Virus record (IMG/VR): IMGVR_UViG_3300050821_003936
Span: 1-22,127 of that record
Direction: 5' to 3' (one strand)
DNA: 22,127 nt
Source of the DNA: a virus
Of this stretch, positions 7,891 through 13,363 are shown one piece after another; the stretch's first letter is position 1; each line of letters starts with the position of its first letter. The translations under genes and the position numbers were made by a program. Under the pieces are notes generated by a model that did not search any database, was not told the DNA's origin, and saw only the letters and a program-made list of their open reading frames with translations.

Positions 7891-8462
7891 TAAGTATTCT
7901 CCATAATTGATAAAGACCCGCCACTTGCCGAACTAATAACTTGAACAGCCCCAGTCCACATAGTATCAGTCCATATTCGGCTACTTCCATCATTTGAAGT
8001 TCCATTAGCCGCTAATGCTATATGATAATTTGATGAAGAGGCTGTACTAGCACCAAATAACACATAAATAACTGTCGTACCTACACATTGCAAAGTTAAA
8101 CGTTTACGGCTTGCATTTGCCGCAATCGCCTGAATAGATAAAGTTCCAACGGTAAAAGGCGAAGTAATTGCTGTTGCGGTATTACTTTGAGTAGGATTTA
8201 CCGTTAAAGACCCGGCAATTTTTAAATTTCCAGATCCATCTAAATTAAGCGCGGCCATATTGCCGCTAATATCTTTAGCGCCTGCTGCTGTGCCGATACC
8301 TGGAAAACTAGCGCCAAAAGTAGAGGAAGTACCCCCAGCACCACCACCAGCCACTACATTTACTTGTAAAGCATGGTTAGTATTATCCATAATAGATGTT
8401 GCCGTGTCGTCTACGTGACGATTGATCGGAACACCTAATTTATCGGATAAATTAACTGACAT
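7890..8462 (-). CDS. Virion-type beta-rich protein
   Basis: The 190-residue product has a short N-terminal region with 'GVPINRHVDDTATS', a glycine-rich linker near residues 38-45 (VVAGGGAGGTSSTFGASFPG), and a C-terminal beta-rich domain. That domain contains 'AANASRKRLTLQCVGTTVIY' and a 'YHIALAANGTSNDGSSRIW' stretch. The pattern of an RK(R)LTLQ strand, a VxYVxFG strand and a terminal SGGxLSIxE is common in small appendage or decoration proteins of tailed phages. No signal peptide is present, unlike the genes that follow. It lies three bases after connector 2. The call rests on composition and context. Confidence 0.65.
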   Translation of the reverse strand: MSVNLSDKLGVPINRHVDDTATSIMDNTNHALQVNVVAGGGAGGTSSTFGASFPGIGTAAGAKDISGNMAALNLDGSGNLKIAGSLTVNPTQSNTATAITSPFTVGTLSIQAIAANASRKRLTLQCVGTTVIYVLFGASTASSSNYHIALAANGTSNDGSSRIWTDTMWTGAVQVISSASGGSLSIMENT

Positions 8463-8464
8463 GC

Positions 8465-9223
8465 TCAGAAGCCGAAACCGACGCCAAACATCTGTGGGCG
8501 ATATGGACCCTGACTTACAAGCGGCTCACTTGGGCTAATAACCGGATCACCTAGCTCAAGGCCCTCGCGAGACGCAACCCATTCGATAGACGCCATCATA
8601 ACGGCGGCCTGCCCAGTGGCCGTCATTTGCCCATTCTGCCACGTTATTTGACCGGCGCGAGGATCAGAATCCATTTCCCAAGCTACCCATTTAGCCGTCT
8701 CAATCCACATATCAAAGTAGATGTCATCAAATGGTAGATACGTGGAGGCTATAGTGTTGACATTAATTTTGGCGGGCCGCGTTTTATATTGCCCTTCCAC
8801 AAGATAATCGGGCGAACCAATATTATCTGGAATACGTGGGTATAAGCGAAATGCCTTTTTATCACTTACGTAACATATTGCGTGGGGTAGATATCGTATA
8901 TGCGTTGGCTGTAAGTCTTTAATAATAGCGAGGGGCTGACGATAGGGAGGCACATTGGAGGCTCTCATAAGATTACACCATCGGAGGCCATAAAAATCTT
9001 GTGGTATTACAACGGCGGGGGCTCCATAGTCCTGTTCGTTAGGTACGAGGTAAAAAGGAGGTAAAGAGGCAAGGGACTCGCGCCAATCGTACTTATCCCA
9101 GACGTAATTCATTGTATTATTAACAATATGAACCTGCAAATCTCTATCAGTTGCAGCAGGAATTTTTCTACGAATTATATCTAAAACATTTGCCCACGTA
9201 TAGGTTGAGGGTCTGGCGGACAT
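8465..9223 (-). CDS. Head-tail connector protein 2 (podovirus adaptor type)
   Basis: The 252-residue product starts with helices ('VLDIIRRKIP', 'LQVHIVNNTMNYVWDKYDWR') followed by 'LASLPPFYLVPNEQDYGAPA', 'PQDFYGLRWCNLMRAS' and a C-terminal helical part with 'MDSDPRAGQITWQNGQMTAT' and 'SIEWVASREGLEL'. The layout, with N-terminal helices, a Trp-rich turn, a beta section with a P-x-DF motif and a C-terminal helix bundle, fits adaptor proteins that dock on the portal ring. It is clearly related to connector 1 at 10255-10977, with the same N.T..Y.W...WR, P.DF, D.RAG and TGQ landmarks. It follows the endonuclease gene with a TAAATG junction. Confidence 0.65.
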   Translation of the reverse strand: MSARPSTYTWANVLDIIRRKIPAATDRDLQVHIVNNTMNYVWDKYDWRESLASLPPFYLVPNEQDYGAPAVVIPQDFYGLRWCNLMRASNVPPYRQPLAIIKDLQPTHIRYLPHAICYVSDKKAFRLYPRIPDNIGSPDYLVEGQYKTRPAKINVNTIASTYLPFDDIYFDMWIETAKWVAWEMDSDPRAGQITWQNGQMTATGQAAVMMASIEWVASREGLELGDPVISPSEPLVSQGPYRPQMFGVGFGF

Positions 9224-9568
9224 TTACTTATTCCATTTCTTTAAATAATTTAAGGCAGTCTCTACTATTATTTTATCATCATAGAGCATTCCAAGTCCTA
9301 AATTACATTTTCTACATAATAATTCACGAACTTGACCAGTTATATGATTATGATCGACATATAATTTTTCAGTATGCTTCTTACAGATCGCACATTGTTT
9401 ATTTTGTTCTATAACTTTTCTATCATATTCTTCTATTGTTAACCCGTATGTTATTTTTAAGTGATAAGAACGTTTATTAAACACACGATCTCGTTTCTTT
9501 TCTTTCCAATATTTTTCATAATAATTTTTATGATATTCTCGTCTCTTAACTGTATCTTTAAGGGGCAT
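9224..9568 (-). CDS. Endonuclease VII-type HNH (His-Me finger) nuclease
   Basis: The 114-residue product has a lysine-rich N-terminus, then the recombination endonuclease VII signature: 'YGLTIEEYDRKVIEQNKQCA', zinc ligands C59/C62 and C85/C88, the DHNH core at residues 72-75 and the conserved Asn after the last cysteine (CRKCN, residue 89). The family cuts branched DNA in T4 or acts as a free-standing or homing-like nuclease elsewhere. The gene is visibly AT-rich (about 26-28% G+C by hand count of four lines) compared with its neighbours. It sits between otherwise connected structural genes, so it looks like a mobile insertion. Confidence 0.85.
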   Translation of the reverse strand: MPLKDTVKRREYHKNYYEKYWKEKKRDRVFNKRSYHLKITYGLTIEEYDRKVIEQNKQCAICKKHTEKLYVDHNHITGQVRELLCRKCNLGLGMLYDDKIIVETALNYLKKWNK

Positions 9569-9571
9569 AAT

Positions 9572-10255
9572 CTAAAGATTCCAAGGAGTTTCCGCATGTC
9601 TAACAAGATAAATACCGGGAAATAAAAAGGGCACTCCATCCAACATTTTAGGAAGACGCTTAAAATTCCACTTATTCTTTAACTTATATAACCATATCAC
9701 TTCTAGCGGATAACCAATATCTCGATTATATATCGTATGGTCATAATCCACATCATCTGGTTCCGGTTCGCCACTATACTCAGCCAGCCACGCTTCTATC
9801 GCGTTAATATCGTGAAAGTGCGTCACAACTAGAATACGCTTAGACGTATGTTCAGTCCAAACCTCCATTATTTCTTTCATTTTCGTTATTACACGATTTT
9901 TAAATGATAGAAAAGATTCCCCAGGCTTGGTAGACTTAGGTCCCATTCCTTCCGGCACTACCCAAGGACGTTTCTCCACTAATTCCTGTATTTTTGGCAA
10001 AACCTTATCTTTGGGTTGGCCCTCAAAAGCCCCTAAAGGCCAACTTGTCAATTCCTCGGAGGGACGCATAAAGGAGACATTAGGACAGGCTGTGGCAAGG
10101 GCGTGGGCCGTTTCTAGTGCCCGAGCCTGGGTGGATGTATAAACACGCCAGAAGCACCCTTTAGCGGCAAATTTTTGACCAAGTAGCCGAGACTCTTCGC
10201 GGCCCTGTGTGGTAATATGGAGGTCGGTACTACCTCGAATTAAAGAATCCGACAT
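9572..10255 (-). CDS. Circularly permuted histidine phosphatase (phosphoglycerate mutase-like)
   Basis: All landmarks of the histidine phosphatase superfamily are present but rotated. The protein opens with 'LIRGSTDLHITTQG' (residues 5-18), which in the family follows the N-terminal RHG motif. 'VYTSTQARALETA' (R45), 'EEL' (residues 67-69), 'LGAFEG' (74-79), 'KPGES' and 'ILVVTHFHD' (H146) come next. The catalytic 'GIYLVRHAETPWNL' (R219, H220) forms the last residues before the stop. The C-terminal end and N-terminal start together recreate the usual short link between ETxWN and RG. Both active-site histidines and both arginines are therefore retained, and activity is plausible. The start overlaps the stop of connector 1 (TAATG). 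The substrate and phage role are unknown. Confidence 0.88.
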   Translation of the reverse strand: MSDSLIRGSTDLHITTQGREESRLLGQKFAAKGCFWRVYTSTQARALETAHALATACPNVSFMRPSEELTSWPLGAFEGQPKDKVLPKIQELVEKRPWVVPEGMGPKSTKPGESFLSFKNRVITKMKEIMEVWTEHTSKRILVVTHFHDINAIEAWLAEYSGEPEPDDVDYDHTIYNRDIGYPLEVIWLYKLKNKWNFKRLPKMLDGVPFLFPGIYLVRHAETPWNL

Positions 10256-10977
10256 TACTTACTCAATTTGACTTCCTGATCGGGACCGCCCATTGGTGGA
10301 GATATAGACAGGAGCTTCTCGCGTTCTTTCATCAATAAGATATTGGCCTCAAAAACACCACGTTGGCCGGTAAAAGTAACCTTATTGGACGCGGGATCTA
10401 TTTGAGCCCCGCCCGCACGTTGGTCATCAGCAAAAAGATAGGCGTAGTATAGAACGCCCGACTCGTAGACCCAAAACCATTCATCGTCAAAAACTTGAGT
10501 ACCAGCGGTAAAAATATTAAGAGATGTTAATACTGGTGATGTGCGCTTATAGTAACTATATATGGTGGCCGAATAAACAGGATCTAAGGCACCGGGATTT
10601 GGATAAATATTGACAGCAGTACTACCACCAGGAACGGGACTATTTACTGCAATCTGTGAAGTTTGACCGTACTGAGCGAGAAAGGTAGTTAAAATGGGTT
10701 CTACAGATAAAACACGAATACTTGCCGTCTCTTTAACTGCCATATATGAATATAAAAGATATAAAAAATCGGCTGGACAAGTTACGGTATATTGTTGAAC
10801 ATTGGCGGAAATATTAAAGGAGGGAAATGCACCTAAAGTCCATCGCCAAGGCGCGGCCATCCACATATATTTAAGTGTCTGATCCAGTATATCAACTTGC
10901 ACTTGTTCAAGCGACATATTTTTGATAAATCGCTTGGCATAGTCGAAAGCCTGGATCGGCTGATATGTAGAGGCCAT
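10255..10977 (-). CDS. Head-tail connector protein 1 (podovirus adaptor type)
   Basis: The 240-residue product has N-terminal helices ('LDQTLKYMWMAAPWRWTLGA'), a beta section with 'QQYTVTCPADFLYLLYSY', 'DEWFWVYESGVLYYAYLF' near residue 165, 'ADDQRAGGAQIDPASNKVTF' and a terminal 'TGQRGVFEANILLMKEREKL'. The layout matches portal-docking adaptor proteins of short-tailed phages. It is a diverged paralogue of connector 2 at 8465-9223. No strong ribosome site precedes the ATG. It ends with a TAATG overlap on the phosphatase gene. The function is inferred from architecture and position after capsid genes. Confidence 0.65.
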   Translation of the reverse strand: MASTYQPIQAFDYAKRFIKNMSLEQVQVDILDQTLKYMWMAAPWRWTLGAFPSFNISANVQQYTVTCPADFLYLLYSYMAVKETASIRVLSVEPILTTFLAQYGQTSQIAVNSPVPGGSTAVNIYPNPGALDPVYSATIYSYYKRTSPVLTSLNIFTAGTQVFDDEWFWVYESGVLYYAYLFADDQRAGGAQIDPASNKVTFTGQRGVFEANILLMKEREKLLSISPPMGGPDQEVKLSK

Positions 10978-11008
10978 GTCACAACGTTACGCAATATCCT
11001 GGTCAAAT

Positions 11009-11422
11009 TTAGGCATCTGGGCCACCAATCCATTCAATAGGTATACGCAACCAGGGCGGTAACGTCTGTTGCGTATATTCTTTCGCACAAAAAGCACAAA
11101 TAAAATGATACTGATGTTGATGATCGCGCTGTCCCGCTATAGCCGGTTGCATATTAGGTTTCATATGGGGGCAGGCCGACTGTAATGCCTCTTGTCTATC
11201 CCTCCCCTTTTGCATTTCTAAAGCCCCATTTAACTGGGCCTGTTTTGCAACACGATCAGTCTCATCCTGTTCGGCCATATCCTTAGCCAATTTTTTATAC
11301 TGAAGAGCAAGTAGCCCTTTTTGCATTTCAAGAATATCTGGGTCCGTTGAAGCAGGGAGACCACTATCTTTAGCCGCCGCCAAAACATCCAACGGATCAG
11401 TATGAGTTTGTTTATTTGACAT
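11009..11422 (-). CDS. Phage protein with C-terminal zinc ribbon
   Basis: The 137-residue product has a helical, charged N-terminal half (residues 28-80) and a likely zinc-binding C-terminal part. C84-P-H86 and C109-F-C-A, with cysteines 109 and 112 spaced CxxC, flank a histidine-rich loop 'GQRDHQHQYHFICAFC'. The aromatic/Pro-rich end 'LPPWLRIPIEWIGG' follows. The start has TAGGA seven bases upstream. It lies directly before connector 1, so a role in head completion is possible, but no such function is shown by the sequence. Confidence 0.7.
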   Translation of the reverse strand: MSNKQTHTDPLDVLAAAKDSGLPASTDPDILEMQKGLLALQYKKLAKDMAEQDETDRVAKQAQLNGALEMQKGRDRQEALQSACPHMKPNMQPAIAGQRDHQHQYHFICAFCAKEYTQQTLPPWLRIPIEWIGGPDA

Positions 11423-11426
11423 ATAT

Positions 11427-11442
11427 TCCTATATTAATTATA
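11427..11442 (-). promoter_or_regulatory. TATAAT box plus AGGA ribosome site before the zinc-ribbon gene
   Basis: On the minus strand this reads TATAATTAATATAGGA, a perfect TATAAT followed by AGGA, then an ATG seven bases on. It lies in the 26-base gap after the 219-residue gene. No clear -35 box is present. Confidence 0.45.
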
Positions 11443-11448
11443 CCTTTA

Positions 11449-12108
11449 CTAGTTCCACGTTTGGAACGAAGTATTACGTCCCGTAAACTTAGCCCATTCT
11501 GCCGTTGTGCCATGAGAAAAGTATCTTTCAATGTCGGATATGGTAATGAGACGTTCACCGAGTAACTTAAGTAGGACGGTGCGCCAGCCGCGTTTAATTT
11601 CGCGTCCTATCTGCTTAACACGCTTAAAACCGGGCCTAACTGTCGTATCATCAAATACGAAACCTACCCCCGGCACAAATTCATACTTACCAAGATCCTT
11701 CCGCGTAATTGACTTAGTACGATTAATAACATCTCGATCTGGCAACTCGCGTTCTACTAACTGCATAACACTATGTTCAGGCATAATACCACGTTCATAT
11801 GGTACTATCGTCTCTAGCTCCGTAAGAGACTTGACACGCATTATTGCTTTTTTAGTAATATTAAATGGATTATCTTTGAAGAAACAATTGGAAGGTAGAA
11901 TTTTGGCGAGGCGCTGTTCTAGTTCCCACGAGGTCATAGAATGTCCCATTTGTTTCATATTATCTGTAGGATCGATAAGACGATCTTCTACGTAGATAAG
12001 ATGGGACTCTTCTTCGGCAATATATTTTAAAAGATCCTGTTTCTGTTTTTCTACTCGATCACCGTGCGCTAGTACCGCGAATTGTTTATCTGTAGTCCGA
12101 AGGTGCAT
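11449..12108 (-). CDS. Conserved-looking phage protein of unknown function
   Basis: The 219-residue product is well ordered and charged, with no signal peptide or membrane segment. Residues 20-110 are helical and Glu/Lys/Arg-rich, with 'MTSWELEQRLAKILPSNCFF'. A middle 'YEFVPGVGFVFDDTTVRPGF' looks like a beta hairpin. The C-terminal part, 'GWRTVLLKLLGERLITISDI' and 'YFSHGTTAEWAKFTGR', is basic and could contact nucleic acid. No strong ribosome site is seen before the ATG, so it may be coupled to the upstream membrane gene, which ends two bases earlier. No family is recognised. Confidence 0.65.
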   Translation of the reverse strand: MHLRTTDKQFAVLAHGDRVEKQKQDLLKYIAEEESHLIYVEDRLIDPTDNMKQMGHSMTSWELEQRLAKILPSNCFFKDNPFNITKKAIMRVKSLTELETIVPYERGIMPEHSVMQLVERELPDRDVINRTKSITRKDLGKYEFVPGVGFVFDDTTVRPGFKRVKQIGREIKRGWRTVLLKLLGERLITISDIERYFSHGTTAEWAKFTGRNTSFQTWN

Positions 12109-12110
12109 AA

Positions 12111-12353
12111 TTATTTTGAATTTGACTTAAGTGCTAATTGATCGATAATTTTCTGATCTAATATTTCAATTTGACGTAACTCAATATTAATATCATCCAT
12201 TTTCTTACTTAACTGCACAACGTCTCCTCTAGTATCTTCCAATTTTACCTGCTCAATCGTAACATCATTCTGAATTTTCCAGGCCCAGCCGCCGAGAGAA
12301 ATGATAATAGGTATAAGGCAACCTACGGCCCAATGTAGTAAATTCGGCGGCAT
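12111..12353 (-). CDS. Membrane-anchored coiled-coil protein, possible holin or spanin-like
   Basis: The 80-residue product has one N-terminal membrane segment (about residues 7-25, 'HWAVGCLIPIIISLGGWAWK') followed by a coiled-coil stretch to residue 75, with regularly spaced Val, Leu and Ile among Asp, Glu, Lys and Gln. One membrane anchor plus a coiled coil is the plan of several phage lysis proteins (inner-membrane spanin subunits, some holins). It is far from the endolysin gene, which weakens a pure lysis call. It starts right after the stop of the 160-residue gene. Confidence 0.55.
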   Translation of the reverse strand: MPPNLLHWAVGCLIPIIISLGGWAWKIQNDVTIEQVKLEDTRGDVVQLSKKMDDINIELRQIEILDQKIIDQLALKSNSK

Positions 12354-12836
12354 TTATGTTCCCACTACGTCCGGTAGCGTAGCTGTTAAAGGTGTGGTGC
12401 CAACTGGAATAGTAACTCCACCTGTCGCCGCTATTGGATCTATTACATTTGTAGTAGTTACAAAAAAAGTGGCTGACGGACCACTTACTTGATTACTTGC
12501 GGAGTCATACAAATACCATTGATAGCCGGAACCAGGGGGTACTATGTCAGAGTTTAAATAAAGACCACAAGTAGTATTATATTGACCATTTATAATTGGA
12601 ATACGTTGGAATAGTGGAAGAGGCATTCCAGGGTAAATCTGACCGTAATTGGGCGTTAGGGATTCGCCGGGAGACATAGTGGGAGGCGCTACGGTTGGTA
12701 CCAATAAATTGACAAGAAGGAACCCATTAAATGGAGCTACGTTGGTACCACTGGAAGTCCAAAAATATTGGGCTGTATTTGAAAATTGGGCTACACGCGG
12801 AGGTGTGATAGGTTGTGAAACTGGCAGCAGTCCCAT
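12354..12836 (-). CDS. Virion-type beta-rich protein
   Basis: The 160-residue product is Pro/Thr/Ser/Val-rich with few charges. It contains 'FWTSSGTNVAPFNGFLLVNL', 'PNYGQIYPGMPLPLFQRIPI', and a C-terminal segment 'GYQWYLYDSASNQVSGPSAT'. It looks like a small beta-sandwich structural protein. The initiating ATG at 12836 lies about 14 bases after AGGGAAA; an earlier ATG just upstream is followed at once by TAA, so it cannot be the start. It is the first protein gene after the tRNA. The function is unknown. Confidence 0.6.
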   Translation of the reverse strand: MGLLPVSQPITPPRVAQFSNTAQYFWTSSGTNVAPFNGFLLVNLLVPTVAPPTMSPGESLTPNYGQIYPGMPLPLFQRIPIINGQYNTTCGLYLNSDIVPPGSGYQWYLYDSASNQVSGPSATFFVTTTNVIDPIAATGGVTIPVGTTPLTATLPDVVGT

Positions 12837-12847
12837 TACATTTTATT

Positions 12848-12864
12848 TCCCTATATTAATTGTA
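12848..12864 (-). promoter_or_regulatory. TACAAT box plus AGGGA ribosome site after the tRNA
   Basis: On the minus strand this reads TACAATTAATATAGGGA, 16 bases after the tRNA 3' end. It closely resembles the element before the zinc-ribbon gene (TATAATTAATATAGGA). Confidence 0.4.
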
Positions 12865-12879
12865 ACAGGTACTTAGGAG

Positions 12880-12955
12880 TGGTTGCAGGATCGAGATTTG
12901 AACTCGAATCTTTGGGACATGAACCCAACATCCTACCGGGTTAGACCATCCTGCG
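12880..12955 (-). tRNA. Initiator-type tRNA-fMet (anticodon CAU), CCA encoded
   Basis: This is a complete 76-base cloverleaf. The acceptor is CGCAGGA/TCCTGCA with a C1xA72 mismatch and six good pairs, followed by A73 and an encoded CCA. T8 and G9 precede a D stem GTCT/GGAT with a G18G19 loop. The anticodon stem TTGGG/CCCAA has a loop TTCATGT, giving anticodon CAU. The variable loop has four bases, and the T stem TCGAG/CTCGA closes a TTCAAAT loop. The C1xA72 mismatch and three consecutive G-C pairs in the anticodon stem are the established marks of bacterial initiator tRNA. The 11-24 pair is T-A, the elongator-like orientation, so the molecule is not a perfect copy. It is the only tRNA in the window. 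Confidence 0.92.
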
Positions 12956-12960
12956 ATATG

Positions 12961-13003
12961 GCCCGACAAAGAATAAAGGTAATTGGAAAATTCTCTATCG
13001 GGC
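12961..13003 (-). repeat. Inverted repeat (hairpin) just before the tRNA
   Basis: GCCCGA and TCGGGC form a perfect six-base stem around a 31-base AT-rich loop, ending five bases before the tRNA 5' end. In the transcript it could set the processing of the tRNA precursor or form part of a structured leader. Confidence 0.5.
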
Positions 13004-13007
13004 GGCT

Positions 13008-13071
13008 CACCCAGCAGGAAAGGGGTCTAAGGAAAGGAGGTAGAAACTTAGACTACCCTCTCCCTTGGGTG
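13008..13071 (-). ncRNA. Long RNA hairpin with anti-Shine-Dalgarno sequence in its loop
   Basis: The minus-strand RNA folds into an imperfect 64-base hairpin. The inner stem is perfect, GTCTAAG (13053-13047) with CTTAGAC (13031-13025). The outer arm pairs CACCCA with TGGGTG and has further G-rich/C-rich pairing between. The 15-base loop (13046-13032) reads TTTCTACCTCCTTTC and holds ACCTCCTTTC, the sequence at the 3' end of 16S rRNA in many bacteria. It lies about nine bases downstream of the predicted transcript start and in front of the initiator-type tRNA. The fold is seen in the sequence; any function is inference. Confidence 0.5.
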
Positions 13072-13076
13072 CGTTG

Positions 13077-13120
13077 GGCTATTCATAATGTAACATACAT
13101 TACACTCGAAGTCAATAGCC
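13077..13120. repeat. Nested inverted repeat over the promoter, possible operator
   Basis: GGCTATT and AATAGCC (outer arms, seven bases, perfect) enclose TAATGTA-TGT-TACATTA (seven-base perfect arms around 13085-13101). The inner repeat covers the -10 box and part of the spacer, the usual place for a repressor or activator site. Confidence 0.5.
13087..13115 (-). promoter_or_regulatory. Strong sigma-70-type promoter for the tRNA leader
   Basis: On the minus strand TTGACT (13115-13110, five of six consensus positions) is followed by exactly 17 bases and TACATT (13092-13087, four of six), with TG one base before the -10 (extended -10). The predicted start is near 13080, just before the hairpin and tRNA. 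It is the best canonical promoter seen in the window. Confidence 0.6.
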
Positions 13121-13128
13121 ACAAAGGT

Positions 13129-13215
13129 TCAATAATCTTGAACGCGCATTAACACCATTACGAGTAATGCCGTATTAATCACTAATAGACTTACGATAAT
13201 GACTATCGGGTCCAT
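13129..13215 (-). CDS. 28-residue single-pass membrane peptide
   Basis: The product is MDPIVIIVSLLVINTALLVM followed by VLMRVQDY. Residues 4-23 are an uninterrupted hydrophobic helix, long enough to span a membrane. The ATG lies one base after the stop of the 47-residue gene (TAATATG), so it is probably coupled to it. Such a peptide could act as a tiny holin-like or regulatory membrane peptide, but nothing confirms this. The reading frame is short, so chance cannot be excluded; the stop-start junction and pure hydrophobic character speak for it. Confidence 0.5.
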   Translation of the reverse strand: MDPIVIIVSLLVINTALLVMVLMRVQDY

Positions 13216-13216
13216 A

Positions 13217-13360
13217 TTACCAAACTGCTTTCCAAACAGCCTTAGGCATCGTCACAAATACAACCTTAGGTGTGGCCTTTACAACCTTAGCAGCAGTTCT
13301 GACCACACCACCGTACATCAGCGCACTTGCGAGAAAGGATACTAGAAACAGTTTCCGCAT
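13217..13360 (-). CDS. 47-residue protein with N-terminal hydrophobic segment and basic tail
   Basis: The product begins MRKLFLVSFLASALMYGGVV, which is a signal-peptide-like or membrane segment. A repetitive basic tail with alternating Lys, Val and Ala follows (RTAAKVVKATPKVVFVTMPK, then AVWKAVW). GGAT precedes the ATG by about seven bases. It starts four bases after the stop of the major capsid gene. The tail, if exported, would be a short cationic amphipathic peptide that could act on membranes; this is inference from composition only. Confidence 0.55.
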   Translation of the reverse strand: MRKLFLVSFLASALMYGGVVRTAAKVVKATPKVVFVTMPKAVWKAVW

Positions 13361-13363
13361 ATA

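Noticed and set aside
7802-8005. 67-codon minus-strand ORF overlapping the 190-residue gene
   Set aside because: Most of it runs through two better genes in another frame; the 46-residue ORF at 7750-7890 has both a TAATG junction and a GGAG site.
12880-12955. tRNA as an attachment-site remnant of an integrated element
   Set aside because: The tRNA is complete with CCA and promoter, no direct repeat of its 3' end was noticed, and no integrase is present in the window.
12883-13152. 89-codon plus-strand ORF
   Set aside because: It is antisense to the tRNA, the hairpins and the promoter, and no other plus-strand gene is credible here. The plus-strand AAAGGAGGT at 13033-13041 has no start codon at a useful distance.
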